The notes under the pieces: generated by a model
Told to the model about the DNA's origin: nothing
The model's input: the letters and a program-made list of their open reading frames with translations, nothing else
Database searches by the model: none
Origin: UBA987 sp047620825
Lineage (GTDB): Bacteria > Bacteroidota > Bacteroidia > NS11-12g > UBA9320
Direction: 5' to 3'
NCBI GenBank assembly: GCA_047620825.1
Contig: JBLHOC010000065.1
Span: 1-16,248 of the forward strand
DNA length: 16,248 nt
Shown: in pieces, positions 7,958-15,154 of the stretch
Numbering within the stretch: position 1 is the first letter of the stretch
Layout of the letters: each line of letters starts with the position of its first letter
Translations under genes and position numbers: made by a program

Positions 7958-8836
7958 TTAGTTTTCGTAAGTCTTAATTCTACCAGTTTCGTCAATTGTG
8001 AATGACTCACAATGTCGATACGTTATAAAAAACCGAATCCCTCTGTTGTGGCCGTAATAACGTCCGCCTGGGTGTTTCGCAAACCAATCCATGTTCAGCC
8101 AAATATTTTGAGTCTTTTCATCCCTTCGAAAATGAATAACAGAAGACGATGCCATACCGTAACGCTGACGTAAGTATTCCTTCGTTGGTCCTAATTCCAT
8201 TCTCCCTAAATTGGCTTCTACAAAAGCGTGACCTGCAGAGTCATTCCAAGCATAGTTAAGTCGAACGTCTCCACCAATCGACATAACCATTGACCCAAGT
8301 AATACCGCAAAGTCGTCACAATCACCCGTATAATTTTGCTCGATCGTTTCAGACGCTTTAGCGACGTAATTAAATTGAATAGGGTCGTTAATATACGTCC
8401 ATCGTTTCAAAGCAAAATCAAATAAGTCACACAGTTGCCCGATGTTATAATTGCCAGGATTGTTGGCCGCTATTTGAATGGAAGTGTTCCGGACAACTGG
8501 GCTGGTATAATCACAACCATTTAATACTTTTTTTCTTTCAGGATTGTCGTAACATGGGTCTGTTATTGCCTTCTCTCCTGCCCTAATTGGGTTTTCTCTC
8601 TCAAAGGTATTCGTAGGAATTTCAGCGGGTGTTGGTAACAAATTTTTCATTTGCATCAAATCCCTAAACACATCCGGGTTTAAGGGTTCAATTTTACCTT
8701 GCACCAATTGTTGTTTGAATGAAGTGCTATCGATGGCAGCGTCAGATTCTTGTTGCTTTTCATTTATATACTGGCAGCTTTGAAACGACCAACACAGGAT
8801 GATTGCGAAAAATGTATATCTGGTTGTTTGAGGCAC
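7958..8836 (-). CDS. Transglutaminase-like domain lipoprotein
   Basis: 292 residues. A hydrophobic N-terminus ends in SFQSC, so Cys21 is likely lipidated. The start is GTG: an in-frame TGA lies two codons upstream and the next ATG is 60 codons on, so no other usual start keeps the signal. The second half carries a transglutaminase-like (papain-fold) core with the likely triad Cys173 in TGDCDDFAVLLGSM, His203 in AGHAFVEAN and Asp250 in WLNMDW. In bacteria such domains usually act as proteases or amidases rather than cross-linkers; the substrate here is unknown. It stands alone, facing the desaturase gene and diverging from phnA. Confidence 0.8.
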   Translation of the reverse strand: MPQTTRYTFFAIILCWSFQSCQYINEKQQESDAAIDSTSFKQQLVQGKIEPLNPDVFRDLMQMKNLLPTPAEIPTNTFERENPIRAGEKAITDPCYDNPERKKVLNGCDYTSPVVRNTSIQIAANNPGNYNIGQLCDLFDFALKRWTYINDPIQFNYVAKASETIEQNYTGDCDDFAVLLGSMVMSIGGDVRLNYAWNDSAGHAFVEANLGRMELGPTKEYLRQRYGMASSSVIHFRRDEKTQNIWLNMDWFAKHPGGRYYGHNRGIRFFITYRHCESFTIDETGRIKTYEN

Positions 8837-8895
8837 GGCTCACAAATTAAGTCAAGTTTTAGAATTAGGCATCGGTTTGTCTCATTTATCTTAAT

Positions 8896-8903
8896 TACTT
8901 TCG
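8896..8903 (+). promoter_or_regulatory. Candidate promoter of the phnA/yjdM gene
   Basis: TACTTTCG differs from TAnnTTTG in one base and lies 32 bases before the ATG at 8936. A TTTG at 8876-8879, 16 bases upstream, could be the -33 element. Confidence 0.4.
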
Positions 8904-8935
8904 CCCTAGAGTTAACCTTTATATTGTAGAGATTT

Positions 8936-9505
8936 ATGAGCTTACTAGACGACCTAAAAACAAGAAGTAATAATGTATGTGAGCTGTGTTCTTCTGAAGA
9001 CGAATTATCCTCATTTCTTGTAAGCCCCAAAACAGAGGGTTTGCCAGAAAATTGTATTGCTGTTTGCACGACTTGTAAAACTCAGTTAGAAGATGAAAAA
9101 ACAGTAGATGCAAATCATTGGAGATGCTTAAATGACAGCATGTGGAGTCCAGTCCCTGTTGTTAAAGTGGTCGCTTATCGTATGCTAAATCAATTGCGTA
9201 ACGAAGGTTGGCCAGTTGATCTTTTAGAAATGATCTACATGGAAGAAGACGAATTGAATTGGGCCAAACAGGGTGTGTTGGATGGTACTGAGGAAATTCA
9301 TCGGGATGCCAATGGGAATGCCCTCAAAAGTGGTGACTCCGTTACACTCATTAAAAACTTAGATGTAAAAGGCGCTAATTTTACGGCTAAGCGTGGTACT
9401 GCAGTTCGTAACATCAAACTGGTTGCAAACAACACCAAACATATTGAGGGTCGCGTCAACGATCAACAAATTGTAATTATCACTGAATACGTCAAAAAGA
9501 ATTAA
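8936..9505 (+). CDS. yjdM: PhnA/YjdM family zinc-ribbon protein
   Basis: 189 residues. The N-terminus has a zinc ribbon with Cys15-x2-Cys18 (CELC) and Cys44-x2-Cys47 (CTTC). The C-terminal 65 residues are the PhnA domain, recognised by DANGNALKSGDSV, LIKNLDVKG and a final VNDQQIVIITEYVKKN strand. A linker of about 75 residues separates them, making it longer than the roughly 110-residue E. coli YjdM. The name PhnA is historical: the family is not phosphonoacetate hydrolase, and its cellular role is not settled. The gene stands alone with a candidate promoter directly upstream. Confidence 0.88.
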   Translation: MSLLDDLKTRSNNVCELCSSEDELSSFLVSPKTEGLPENCIAVCTTCKTQLEDEKTVDANHWRCLNDSMWSPVPVVKVVAYRMLNQLRNEGWPVDLLEMIYMEEDELNWAKQGVLDGTEEIHRDANGNALKSGDSVTLIKNLDVKGANFTAKRGTAVRNIKLVANNTKHIEGRVNDQQIVIITEYVKKN

Positions 9506-9605
9506 GAAATTAGCCGATAATACGGCATATATCCTATTCTAAATACAAGGTGATATCTTGTAAAATTATCACTAAAATTGCAGCCTCATTTTAAGCACAA
9601 AATAA

Positions 9606-10697
9606 ATGGCATTACAGGCAGGCATAGTAGGATTACCAAATGTTGGAAAATCAACACTTTTCAATTGTTTAAGTAACGCACAAGCGCAAAGCGCAAATTT
9701 CCCTTTCTGTACCATTGAACCCAATGTGGGCACCATTACCGTTCCTGACGATCGTTTGTGGAAATTAGAGGCACTGGTGAAGCCAGAACGTGTGCTACCA
9801 ACAACCATTGAGATTGTTGATATTGCTGGTTTGGTAAAAGGAGCAAGTAAAGGTGAAGGTCTTGGCAATCAGTTTCTTGGTAATATCCGGAATACCAATG
9901 CCATTATTCATGTCGTTCGTTGTTTTGATGATCCAAACATTATCCATGTAGATGTGACTATTGATCCAGTTAGAGATAAGGAAATTATCGACACTGAATT
10001 ACAGTTGAAAGATCTTGAAACCTTAGAGGCTCGTATACAAAAACTACACAAAGTGGCAAAATCTGGCGACAAGTCTGCCGTTAAACAGATTGAGCTGATA
10101 ACAAAACTCGTTGCACATTTAGAAAACGGAAAATCCGTGAGAAGCCTGTCCTTTGAGTCTGATGAGTTAGAACTCTTAGAAACATTTCAATTGATCACAT
10201 CAAAACCAGTGATGTACGTTTGTAATGTGGATGAATCTTCCGTTATTACTGGAAACGACCACACCAAAAATTTGATTGCGTCTATTGACGAAAACGCTGA
10301 AGTACTATTAATAAGTGCTGCCATTGAGGCTGAAATCGCAACCATGGAACGCGACGACCAAATGATGTTTTTGGAAGAAATGGGATTAGAAGTAAGTGGT
10401 GTAGGTCGTCTAATAAAATCAGCCTACCATTTACTAAACTACTGTACCTATTTCACTGCCGGTGTAAAGGAAGTAAGAGCCTGGACTATAACCAAAGGTA
10501 TGAAAGGACCTCAAGCTGCTGGTGTAATTCACACCGATTTCGAGAAAGGGTTTATACGTGCTGAAGTCATCGCTTATGATGACTTTATTGAGTATAGCTC
10601 AGAAGCTGCTTGTCGTGAAGTTGGGAAACTACGTGTGGAAGGTAAAGAATATGTTGTGCTAGATGGCGACATCATGCACTTCAGATTTAACGTTTAA
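9606..10697 (+). CDS. ychF: P-loop ATPase YchF (OLA1/Obg-related)
   Basis: A universally conserved TRAFAC-class NTPase that binds ribosomes and prefers ATP to GTP. At 363 residues it matches E. coli YchF in length. The P-loop GLPNVGKST is at 9-17, the DxxG switch in DIAGLVKGASKGEGLGN starts at 72, and the base-specificity motif is NVDE (207-210), the NxxE form that explains ATP preference. A helical insert (about 130-200) and a C-terminal TGS domain (about 280-363, with YFTAGVKEVRAWTI and DFEKGFIRAEV) complete it. The upstream TAAAATTG (9573-9580) resembles a -7 box with one mismatch. It ends 12 bases from the end of the facing gene. Confidence 0.97.
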   Translation: MALQAGIVGLPNVGKSTLFNCLSNAQAQSANFPFCTIEPNVGTITVPDDRLWKLEALVKPERVLPTTIEIVDIAGLVKGASKGEGLGNQFLGNIRNTNAIIHVVRCFDDPNIIHVDVTIDPVRDKEIIDTELQLKDLETLEARIQKLHKVAKSGDKSAVKQIELITKLVAHLENGKSVRSLSFESDELELLETFQLITSKPVMYVCNVDESSVITGNDHTKNLIASIDENAEVLLISAAIEAEIATMERDDQMMFLEEMGLEVSGVGRLIKSAYHLLNYCTYFTAGVKEVRAWTITKGMKGPQAAGVIHTDFEKGFIRAEVIAYDDFIEYSSEAACREVGKLRVEGKEYVVLDGDIMHFRFNV

Positions 10698-10709
10698 ATC
10701 CCAAATAGG

Positions 10710-11273
10710 TTAACACCCAATCCAGTTAAGCTCTCGTTTTATTTTTTTTGTGGGTTTAATATTGTCTCCAGCTGTATTTCTAATAATCCAAGATTTATTT
10801 ATATAAGAACATTGAGTTTCTGACTTACGTCCCCCTGCTCTAACATTTTTGGTTTTGACTGTATATAAGCCTCTTGCAGTAAAGCTATTATAGTTATAGA
10901 CCCATTCGCCAACCTTGTAGATGTAATAGTGCCAGACTGGCCCTGAGGAACAAAACCAGCGCCCTGCGACTGCAAAATTGCCTTGCCGAACAACTACTCC
11001 AATTCCGTTATATGTGATCCAAACACCATACCTTAAGTCACTTTTAGTCGAATCTTTCTTAAGTATTAGCCTCCCAGTCATACCAATTTCCCCGTTTGGA
11101 TAATACGTTGTATCTAGCTGTTTAACAGGAGCGCCTGAAGAGTCAGTTAAATAATAAAACGAATCAACAGATCCTAAATCTAGTTCTTGACTATATGAAT
11201 ACTGAGTAGATAATGCAACGGATAAAAATAATGTCAACACGTAACATGTGAATTGTTTCTTATTACTAATCAT
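10710..11273 (-). CDS. Secreted protein with MORN-like repeats, function unknown
   Basis: 187 residues from the ATG at 11273. A signal peptide spans about 1-29 (basic MISNKK, hydrophobic core, ending YSYSQ). The body has YYPNGEIGMTG (57-67) and RYGVWITYNGIGVVVRQGNF (81-100), resembling the MORN-variant repeats of YwqK-like proteins, and a partial repeat in WHYYIYKVGEWVYNYN (114-129). The C-terminus is basic. The frame stays open upstream to a TTG at 11471, but that extra part is a decayed ferritin tail (see the next entry), so the shorter start is chosen. It begins 11 bases after the old ferritin stop. The repeats fit a structural or binding role, but nothing decides it. Confidence 0.65.
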   Translation of the reverse strand: MISNKKQFTCYVLTLFLSVALSTQYSYSQELDLGSVDSFYYLTDSSGAPVKQLDTTYYPNGEIGMTGRLILKKDSTKSDLRYGVWITYNGIGVVVRQGNFAVAGRWFCSSGPVWHYYIYKVGEWVYNYNSFTARGLYTVKTKNVRAGGRKSETQCSYINKSWIIRNTAGDNIKPTKKIKRELNWIGC

Positions 11274-11284
11274 CTTAGAAATGA

Positions 11285-11498
11285 TTACCCTTTTGCAGGT
11301 GGCGCCGCACCCATTGGTCCCTAAATCTCGGTCGAAAAGGTATAAACCACCTTTGTCTGCTCCAATCATTTTCAATTTATCATTAATTGTGCGTGCAAGT
11401 GCTTCCTCTTCAATTTGCTCGGAAACATACCGTTGAATAAAGTTGTGTGTTGTGTAATCTTTCTCATTCAAACAAACATCAACTACGTTATTAATGCT
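11285..11498 (-). pseudogene. ftnA: 3' remnant of a bacterial ferritin gene, frameshifted
   Basis: Reading leftwards from 11498 the translation SINNVVDVCLNEKDYTTHNF, then IQRYVSEQIEEEALA and DKGGLYLFDRDLG, is the C-terminal third of a bacterial non-haem ferritin (iron storage). It keeps the helix-D metal residues equivalent to E. coli FtnA Glu126, Gln127, Glu129 and Glu130. The rest, with the other iron ligands, is gone: an in-frame TAA stands directly before the first conserved residue and nothing ferritin-like was found further upstream to 11718. Near the end a run of three G (CCC on the + strand, 11310-11312) shifts the frame. Removing one G restores GTNGAAPPAKG and a stop (TAA at 11287-11285). 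With the extra G the frame runs into the next gene. It cannot form a working ferritin. Confidence 0.8.
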
Positions 11499-11665
11499 TT
11501 AAACTCAAATACTCTATGATATTTCCTTTTCGTTCTAGCTATTCACAAACCATAAGTTTTCGACATTGTCTAAACCGACATTGAACTCTTTGTCAGTTTT
11601 TCGGCCCAAAATGCGAAATAAGAGAGCCTAAAAGTTTTACAATATCCGTTGTTTTCTTAATAGCT

Positions 11666-11696
11666 ATTCTCCTATATTTTTCTGGCCACATTGTAA
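11666..11696 (-). repeat. Intergenic repeat copy 1 (downstream of the DNRLRE gene)
   Basis: This 31-base stretch matches 15122-15154 at 25 positions, with small gaps: ATTCTC, then ATTTT(T)CTG, then GCCACAnnGTAA on the + strand. It begins 23 bases after the stop of the minus-strand DNRLRE gene. Weaker similarity continues to about 11650 (TTAATAGCTAT here, TTATAGCCTAT there). It may be a relic recombination site or a shared 3'-flanking element. Confidence 0.5.
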
Positions 11697-11718
11697 GATC
11701 AGAAAGTCATAAAACTAC

Positions 11719-12423
11719 CTAATTATAAGTAACGACAATCTTTGGTTGATATGATGATTCTGTTGATCCCACAACGATTCTTTGATTTGAGCGTTCTTCA
11801 TCCAGTTTTAGAAAAATACCGTGGTTTGACGATGGGTTATTAACCCATAATTGAGCTAATTCCTTAAAATCCAACTCAATGATTTTCATTCCTAAGACAG
11901 GACCATATTGACCACTAGCTACATCACTTACCAAAGGAATGTTCACCCAACTGATAGTCTGCTCATCCCAGGAATCTAGAATTTGATAGTAACTAAATTT
12001 ATTGGGAAGAGAATCATAGAAATGATTTCCATTATTTTTCCACCCCTCACTACCATCCAGAGCTTTATTTGGATAAAGATATAGCGTAGCCGAATCGATG
12101 ATTGATTCCTTCGGAATCTCGGCAAGGTCAAATTGTATATAAAGCCTACTTATTGCGGGTAAATCTGGGTCGTCGTATGGTAGCCAGTTCATAACCCAGG
12201 GAGCTGTATTACCCCTTTGGTTTGTTGTGTCATCGGTGCCCCCATTTCTACTGGGTTACCAATCCAGAACACAGGCATCCTTTGAGTTTTGGTTTGAAAG
12301 TACTTTCTCAAAAGTGAATTTAGTTTCTTTTTTTTCAGATACTTCATCTTGTGAAACAACTTCTTTCTCTTTGCAACCAATAAGGATTATTGCTATTATT
12401 AATACGCTATTTATCCGTTTCAT
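11719..12423 (-). pseudogene. DNRLRE-domain lipoprotein gene interrupted by one in-frame stop
   Basis: Starting at the ATG at 12423 the frame gives a clean lipoprotein signal, MKRINSVLIIAIILIGC (Cys17), followed by KEKE, a charged linker and NSKDACVLDW, then a TAA at codon 56 (12258-12256). The same frame continues without any other stop for another 178 codons to a TAG. The continuation is a DNRLRE (beta-sandwich) domain: RLYIQFDLAEIPKESIIDSA, SWDEQTISWVNIP, NHGIFLKL and YQPKIVVTYN. Domain similarity starts before the stop and runs through it (PSRNGGTDDTTN), so one substitution, for example from GAA or CAA, explains the break. An internal ATG at 12192 could start a fragment without export signal. 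DNRLRE domains occur on secreted surface proteins. A sequencing error is possible. Confidence 0.8.
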
Positions 12424-12507
12424 TTTTAGGTCTAATTAATTTACAAACGCCCATTTTAGGTAATTTGGTATAAATTATGAAATGGCACATTGAATTAATA
12501 CTACTCA

Positions 12508-12521
12508 ACCCCGTACGGTAA
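12508..12521. promoter_or_regulatory. HipB operator candidate 1
   Basis: ACCCCGTACGGTAA, with a CCGTACGG palindromic core. It is the most distant and least symmetric of three similar sites upstream of hipB, 49 bases centre to centre from the next. Confidence 0.5.
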
Positions 12522-12556
12522 AACTACATAGCAAGCGGGCAAGAATTGACATAATA

Positions 12557-12570
12557 TTCCCGAACGGGAA
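12557..12570. promoter_or_regulatory. HipB operator candidate 2
   Basis: TTCCCGAACGGGAA is a palindrome with perfect 6-base arms around a central AA. It covers the place where the -33 element should lie relative to the -7 box at 12583, so a bound HipB would block RNA polymerase. Confidence 0.65.
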
Positions 12571-12582
12571 GAATTATTTGTA

Positions 12583-12590
12583 TATATTTG
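12583..12590 (+). promoter_or_regulatory. hipBA promoter -7 element
   Basis: TATATTTG matches TAnnTTTG exactly and sits between operators 2 and 3. Transcription would start near 12595-12598, about 24 bases before the hipB ATG. A longer reading frame starting with TTG at 12578 would begin upstream of the transcript and is therefore rejected. Confidence 0.65.
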
Positions 12591-12606
12591 CATTTACAGC
12601 CAAATA

Positions 12607-12620
12607 TTACCGTACGGGAA
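12607..12620. promoter_or_regulatory. HipB operator candidate 3, overlapping the hipB start codon
   Basis: TTACCGTACGGGAA: its last base is the A of the hipB ATG. It shares the form TT-C/A-CCG-NA-CGG-G/T-AA with the two upstream sites and is centred 50 bases from operator 2. Confidence 0.6.
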
Positions 12621-12823
12621 TGAACTCTAGCAAATTTGGAATTATAGTAAGAAACCGGAGAAAAGCACTTGATCTCACACAAGCAGATCTTTCACTAGCA
12701 ACTGGAATAGGCATTCGGTATATCTCAGATCTTGAACGAGGGAAGCCTACTTGTGAGCTTGAACGCGCATTAAAGATAGTAGCTGCATTAGGATTAAAAG
12801 CTGAACTCAGTGAAAGACGTTGA
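12620..12823 (+). CDS. hipB: HipB-type antitoxin / XRE-family repressor
   Basis: 67 residues from the ATG at 12620. A helix-turn-helix of the Cro/C1 (XRE) class spans about residues 7-60: TQADLSLATGIGIRYISDLE is the HTH, followed by RGKPTCELERALKIVAALGL, the hallmark of the y4mF/HipB antitoxin subfamily. Such proteins bind the partner HipA kinase, neutralise it and repress their own operon. Three palindromes lie upstream, one touching the start codon, as expected for autoregulation. hipA starts 14 bases before this gene's stop. Little C-terminal tail follows the HTH, so the part contacting HipA must be within the domain. Confidence 0.88.
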   Translation: MNSSKFGIIVRNRRKALDLTQADLSLATGIGIRYISDLERGKPTCELERALKIVAALGLKAELSERR

Positions 12824-14045
12824 TATATATCTATTTGAGGACTTAGTAGGAAAACTTTCTGTAGACCGATACGGTACGCTCAGTTTTCAGTACGACTCGA
12901 AGTATTTAACTTCTGAGAAGTCCGCCCCAATTTCATGCAGTTTGCCGCTCAAAGAGGAACTCTATTACGGACAAGAGGCGCATACATTCTTTCAAGGATT
13001 ATTGCCAGAAGAGACGCAACTGCAAAATATCTCCAAAGCAATTGGAACAGATCCAGAAAATGCATTTCGATTACTTAATGAATTAGGCAAAGAAACAGTA
13101 GGTGCCTTAACGATTGGCCAATCTTCAGATACACACAAACCAAGTTACGAGTTGCTAATTACCAATCAAATAACAAACCTATTAGAACAAAAAGAGGCAG
13201 TATCCTCCAACCTGTACCTTCAGAACCAAGTTAGGTTGTCCCTTGCAGGTGCACAAAGTAAATTTTCTGTTCTCTATCAAAATGAAAATTACTACCTGAC
13301 TCAATACGGAGCTATCAGCAACAGGATTGTCAAACCATCAAGTGATACATATTCTAATCTAGTCGAAAATGAATATTTGAGCATGACGCTTGCCACAGCA
13401 TGCGGTATTAATACTGCACACTGCTCCCTTGAACAATTTGGGACAAAATTGGCGTATGTAGTCGATCGGTTTGACCGTAAAACAGAAGATGGCAACCTAA
13501 AAAAAATACATCAGGAAGATTTTTGCCAAGCGGCTGGTGTTCTGTCATCAAACAAATATGAAAGAGATGGTGGGCCTAGTTTTATAACCTGCCTAGAGAT
13601 CATTAATAATAATTGTTCAATACCTGCATTGGCTATTGGTCAGTTTATTGATTTATTCATCTTTAACTTTTTAATAAGCAACAAAGATGCGCATGGTAAA
13701 AACTTCAGTTTATTACATGATCTGAAGCATACCACCCTCACGCCTGCTTATGATTTGGTAGCCACTGGATTATATCCCAATCTAAGTCAGGATATGGCTA
13801 TGGGAGTAAACGGTTTATACATAGATTCAGTTATAGCCCTAGAAGATTGGGACAATATGTGCAGTCAAGGTGGTATATCATTTAAACGATTTCAAGTTAG
13901 GTATAAGAGAATTCACGATTTATTAAATGCAGCTTTAAACCAATTACAGCACGATTTGATTGATCAAAAGTATCTCAACACCTATAAGTCCTATATTCAA
14001 AATCGTCTAGATACTTATATAGAATTAGGTAATGAATCTAAGTGA
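12810..14045 (+). CDS. hipA: HipA-type serine/threonine kinase toxin
   Basis: 411 residues, GTG start, overlapping hipB by 14 bases, so the two are translated together. The N-subdomain (1-105, with SLPLKEELYYG, FFQGLLPEE and LLNELGKETVGALTI) and the kinase lobe are both present. Landmarks by comparison with E. coli HipA: SLAGAQSKF (144-152) is the P-loop-like segment with Ser144 at the autophosphorylated serine position; Lys175 in IVKP; DRFDR (219-223); HQEDFCQAAG; the catalytic Asp293 and Asn298 in NKDAHGKNFS; Asp315 in TPAYDLVAT. All key residues are intact, so it should be active. E. coli HipA phosphorylates glutamyl-tRNA synthetase and slows growth; the target here is unknown. It is probably kept for element stability or phage defence, which is inference. 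Confidence 0.93.
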   Translation: MKDVDIYLFEDLVGKLSVDRYGTLSFQYDSKYLTSEKSAPISCSLPLKEELYYGQEAHTFFQGLLPEETQLQNISKAIGTDPENAFRLLNELGKETVGALTIGQSSDTHKPSYELLITNQITNLLEQKEAVSSNLYLQNQVRLSLAGAQSKFSVLYQNENYYLTQYGAISNRIVKPSSDTYSNLVENEYLSMTLATACGINTAHCSLEQFGTKLAYVVDRFDRKTEDGNLKKIHQEDFCQAAGVLSSNKYERDGGPSFITCLEIINNNCSIPALAIGQFIDLFIFNFLISNKDAHGKNFSLLHDLKHTTLTPAYDLVATGLYPNLSQDMAMGVNGLYIDSVIALEDWDNMCSQGGISFKRFQVRYKRIHDLLNAALNQLQHDLIDQKYLNTYKSYIQNRLDTYIELGNESK

Positions 14046-14076
14046 TTACGTCTTATAAAACTATCTTGCGTTTACA

Positions 14077-14943
14077 CAGGCAGCTCCAATGCTCCTGAAG
14101 TCGAACTATACTACATGAAAGTTCTCATTATTCATTGTCCCCAGAAATAGATTTTCAGACAAGAAGTTAGCATTGCGATACTTCGAGAAAAGCAAATGGT
14201 TCTTCTGTTTAATCTTTTCAAGTGAGTCCGAAGAGTCAAGTTCTTTCTTTCAATGTGATTGATACTGTATTGTTTGGTTCTGTGGATCGCCTTTGGGATT
14301 AATGAAAGATAGTTCCTCAATTTGTCGGTATACACCCATTTCGCATTGGAAAGAATAAGCGTATCAGAAACTGTCCTTAGCGTTTTATTGCTTCGTTTTC
14401 CAACATTGAAGCTCACTATATCCTTTGTATCTCTTCTAATCGCATAGGCAATCCAAATTCTATTCCCCTTGTTTCCAATATAGGTGCACATCTTATCCAT
14501 TTCGTAGATTTTGCCCAGCGGAACATGAGGTCGTGTAATATTGCTACTCATCAAAAGGATTCTTGAGATAACTGTTGTAGGCGAGATATTTAACAATCGA
14601 CTTATGCTTCGGATTCCGCTACCCTCGACCATTAAGTCTTTGATCCATTTGTCTGTATCTTTCAAATATGCTTGGTATTGATGCTCTGCCTGAAAACGTT
14701 TACAACAAAACGTACACTTGAAACGTTGGATTCCAGATCTTGATTTACCGTTTTTAACGCTATAACCGTGACAGGAAGTACACAAAATTTGCACATCACC
14801 TCGTTTGGAACACTTAGGGTCGATTCTCCTCATTTTTAGCCGATTTAAGGGCATAAAAATAAGAAAGGGGACTCGTTGCTCTACCTTTTAATATCAATTA
14901 TTGCAATTAGCATATTAAATATCAGTCGGTTATGAGCCAATTC
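14077..14943. mobile_element. IS1-family insertion sequence, ends approximate
   Basis: The transposase at 14132-14854 is of the IS1 family. At about the expected distances lie two weakly matching outer sequences: GGCAGCTCCAATGCTCCTGA starting at 14079, and, on the minus strand, GGCTCATAACCGACTGAT from 14938 to 14921. Both resemble the start of the IS1 terminal repeat (its ...CCAACTTACTGAT part), but they match each other at only about half of 23 positions. No 8-9 base target duplication was found, so the copy is old or the ends are elsewhere. Confidence 0.4.
14132..14854 (-). CDS. IS1-family transposase
   Basis: 240 residues in a single frame, without the programmed frameshift of E. coli IS1. 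The N-terminus has a zinc finger (Cys25-x2-Cys28 and Cys47-x2-Cys50) and an HTH region (RSISRLLNISPTTVISRIL, about 82-100). The DDE catalytic residues appear as Asp120 in YEMDKMCTYIGNK, Asp177 in VYTDKLRNY and Glu202 in NHIERKNLTLRTHLKRL, the last being the strongest IS1 signature. Length and motifs suggest an intact enzyme. Translation could also start at Met8. It lies between hipA, whose stop is 86 bases away, and a gene fragment. The family is certain; activity is not. Confidence 0.9.
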   Translation of the reverse strand: MPLNRLKMRRIDPKCSKRGDVQILCTSCHGYSVKNGKSRSGIQRFKCTFCCKRFQAEHQYQAYLKDTDKWIKDLMVEGSGIRSISRLLNISPTTVISRILLMSSNITRPHVPLGKIYEMDKMCTYIGNKGNRIWIAYAIRRDTKDIVSFNVGKRSNKTLRTVSDTLILSNAKWVYTDKLRNYLSLIPKAIHRTKQYSINHIERKNLTLRTHLKRLNRRTICFSRSIAMLTSCLKIYFWGQ

Positions 14944-15056
14944 TAATTTATCACCTCATCTGGAACATTACCCATTAAATCTATACTCAAATATATTTCC
15001 AACAATTAACATTTCATAAACCAAATGTACATAAAGGGAATCCACTGTTTATGGGC

Positions 15057-15076
15057 ATGTTCGTTATAGCGAACAT
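15057..15076. repeat. Inverted repeat with 7-base arms
   Basis: ATGTTCG and CGAACAT are separated by TTATAG. The arms are perfect complements. The octamer GTTATAGC inside it recurs at 15184-15191. It is not followed by a T run, so a terminator is unlikely; a protein-binding or recombination site is possible. Confidence 0.45.
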
Positions 15077-15121
15077 CATATTTAACGTTTTCGTACATTC
15101 CTTATAGCCTATATATAAAGG

Positions 15122-15154
15122 ATTCTCTTTCATTTTCTGCCGGCCACAACGTAA
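15122..15154 (-). repeat. Intergenic repeat copy 2 (downstream of the PKD fragment)
   Basis: Matches the element at 11666-11696 (25 of 31 positions with gaps). It ends 62 bases downstream of the minus-strand PKD gene's stop, in the same orientation relative to its gene as copy 1. Confidence 0.5.

Noticed and set aside
8764..9069. A 101-codon frame on the minus strand opposite the PhnA/YjdM gene
   Set aside because: It is antisense to the well-supported zinc-ribbon gene and the 5' part of the neighbouring lipoprotein gene, and shows no domain or signal.
9513..9526. GCCG/CGGC hairpin after the PhnA/YjdM gene as a terminator
   Set aside because: A 4-base stem with no following U tract is too weak to support.
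9544..9562. TACAAG/CTTGTA inverted repeat before ychF as an operator or terminator
   Set aside because: The arms are only 6 bases, AT-rich, with no T run after them; such repeats are expected by chance in this composition.
12189..12380. A 63-codon minus-strand frame upstream of the DNRLRE fragment
   Set aside because: It is the wrong frame of the same gene: the neighbouring frame gives a clear lipoprotein signal and runs in phase with the DNRLRE domain.
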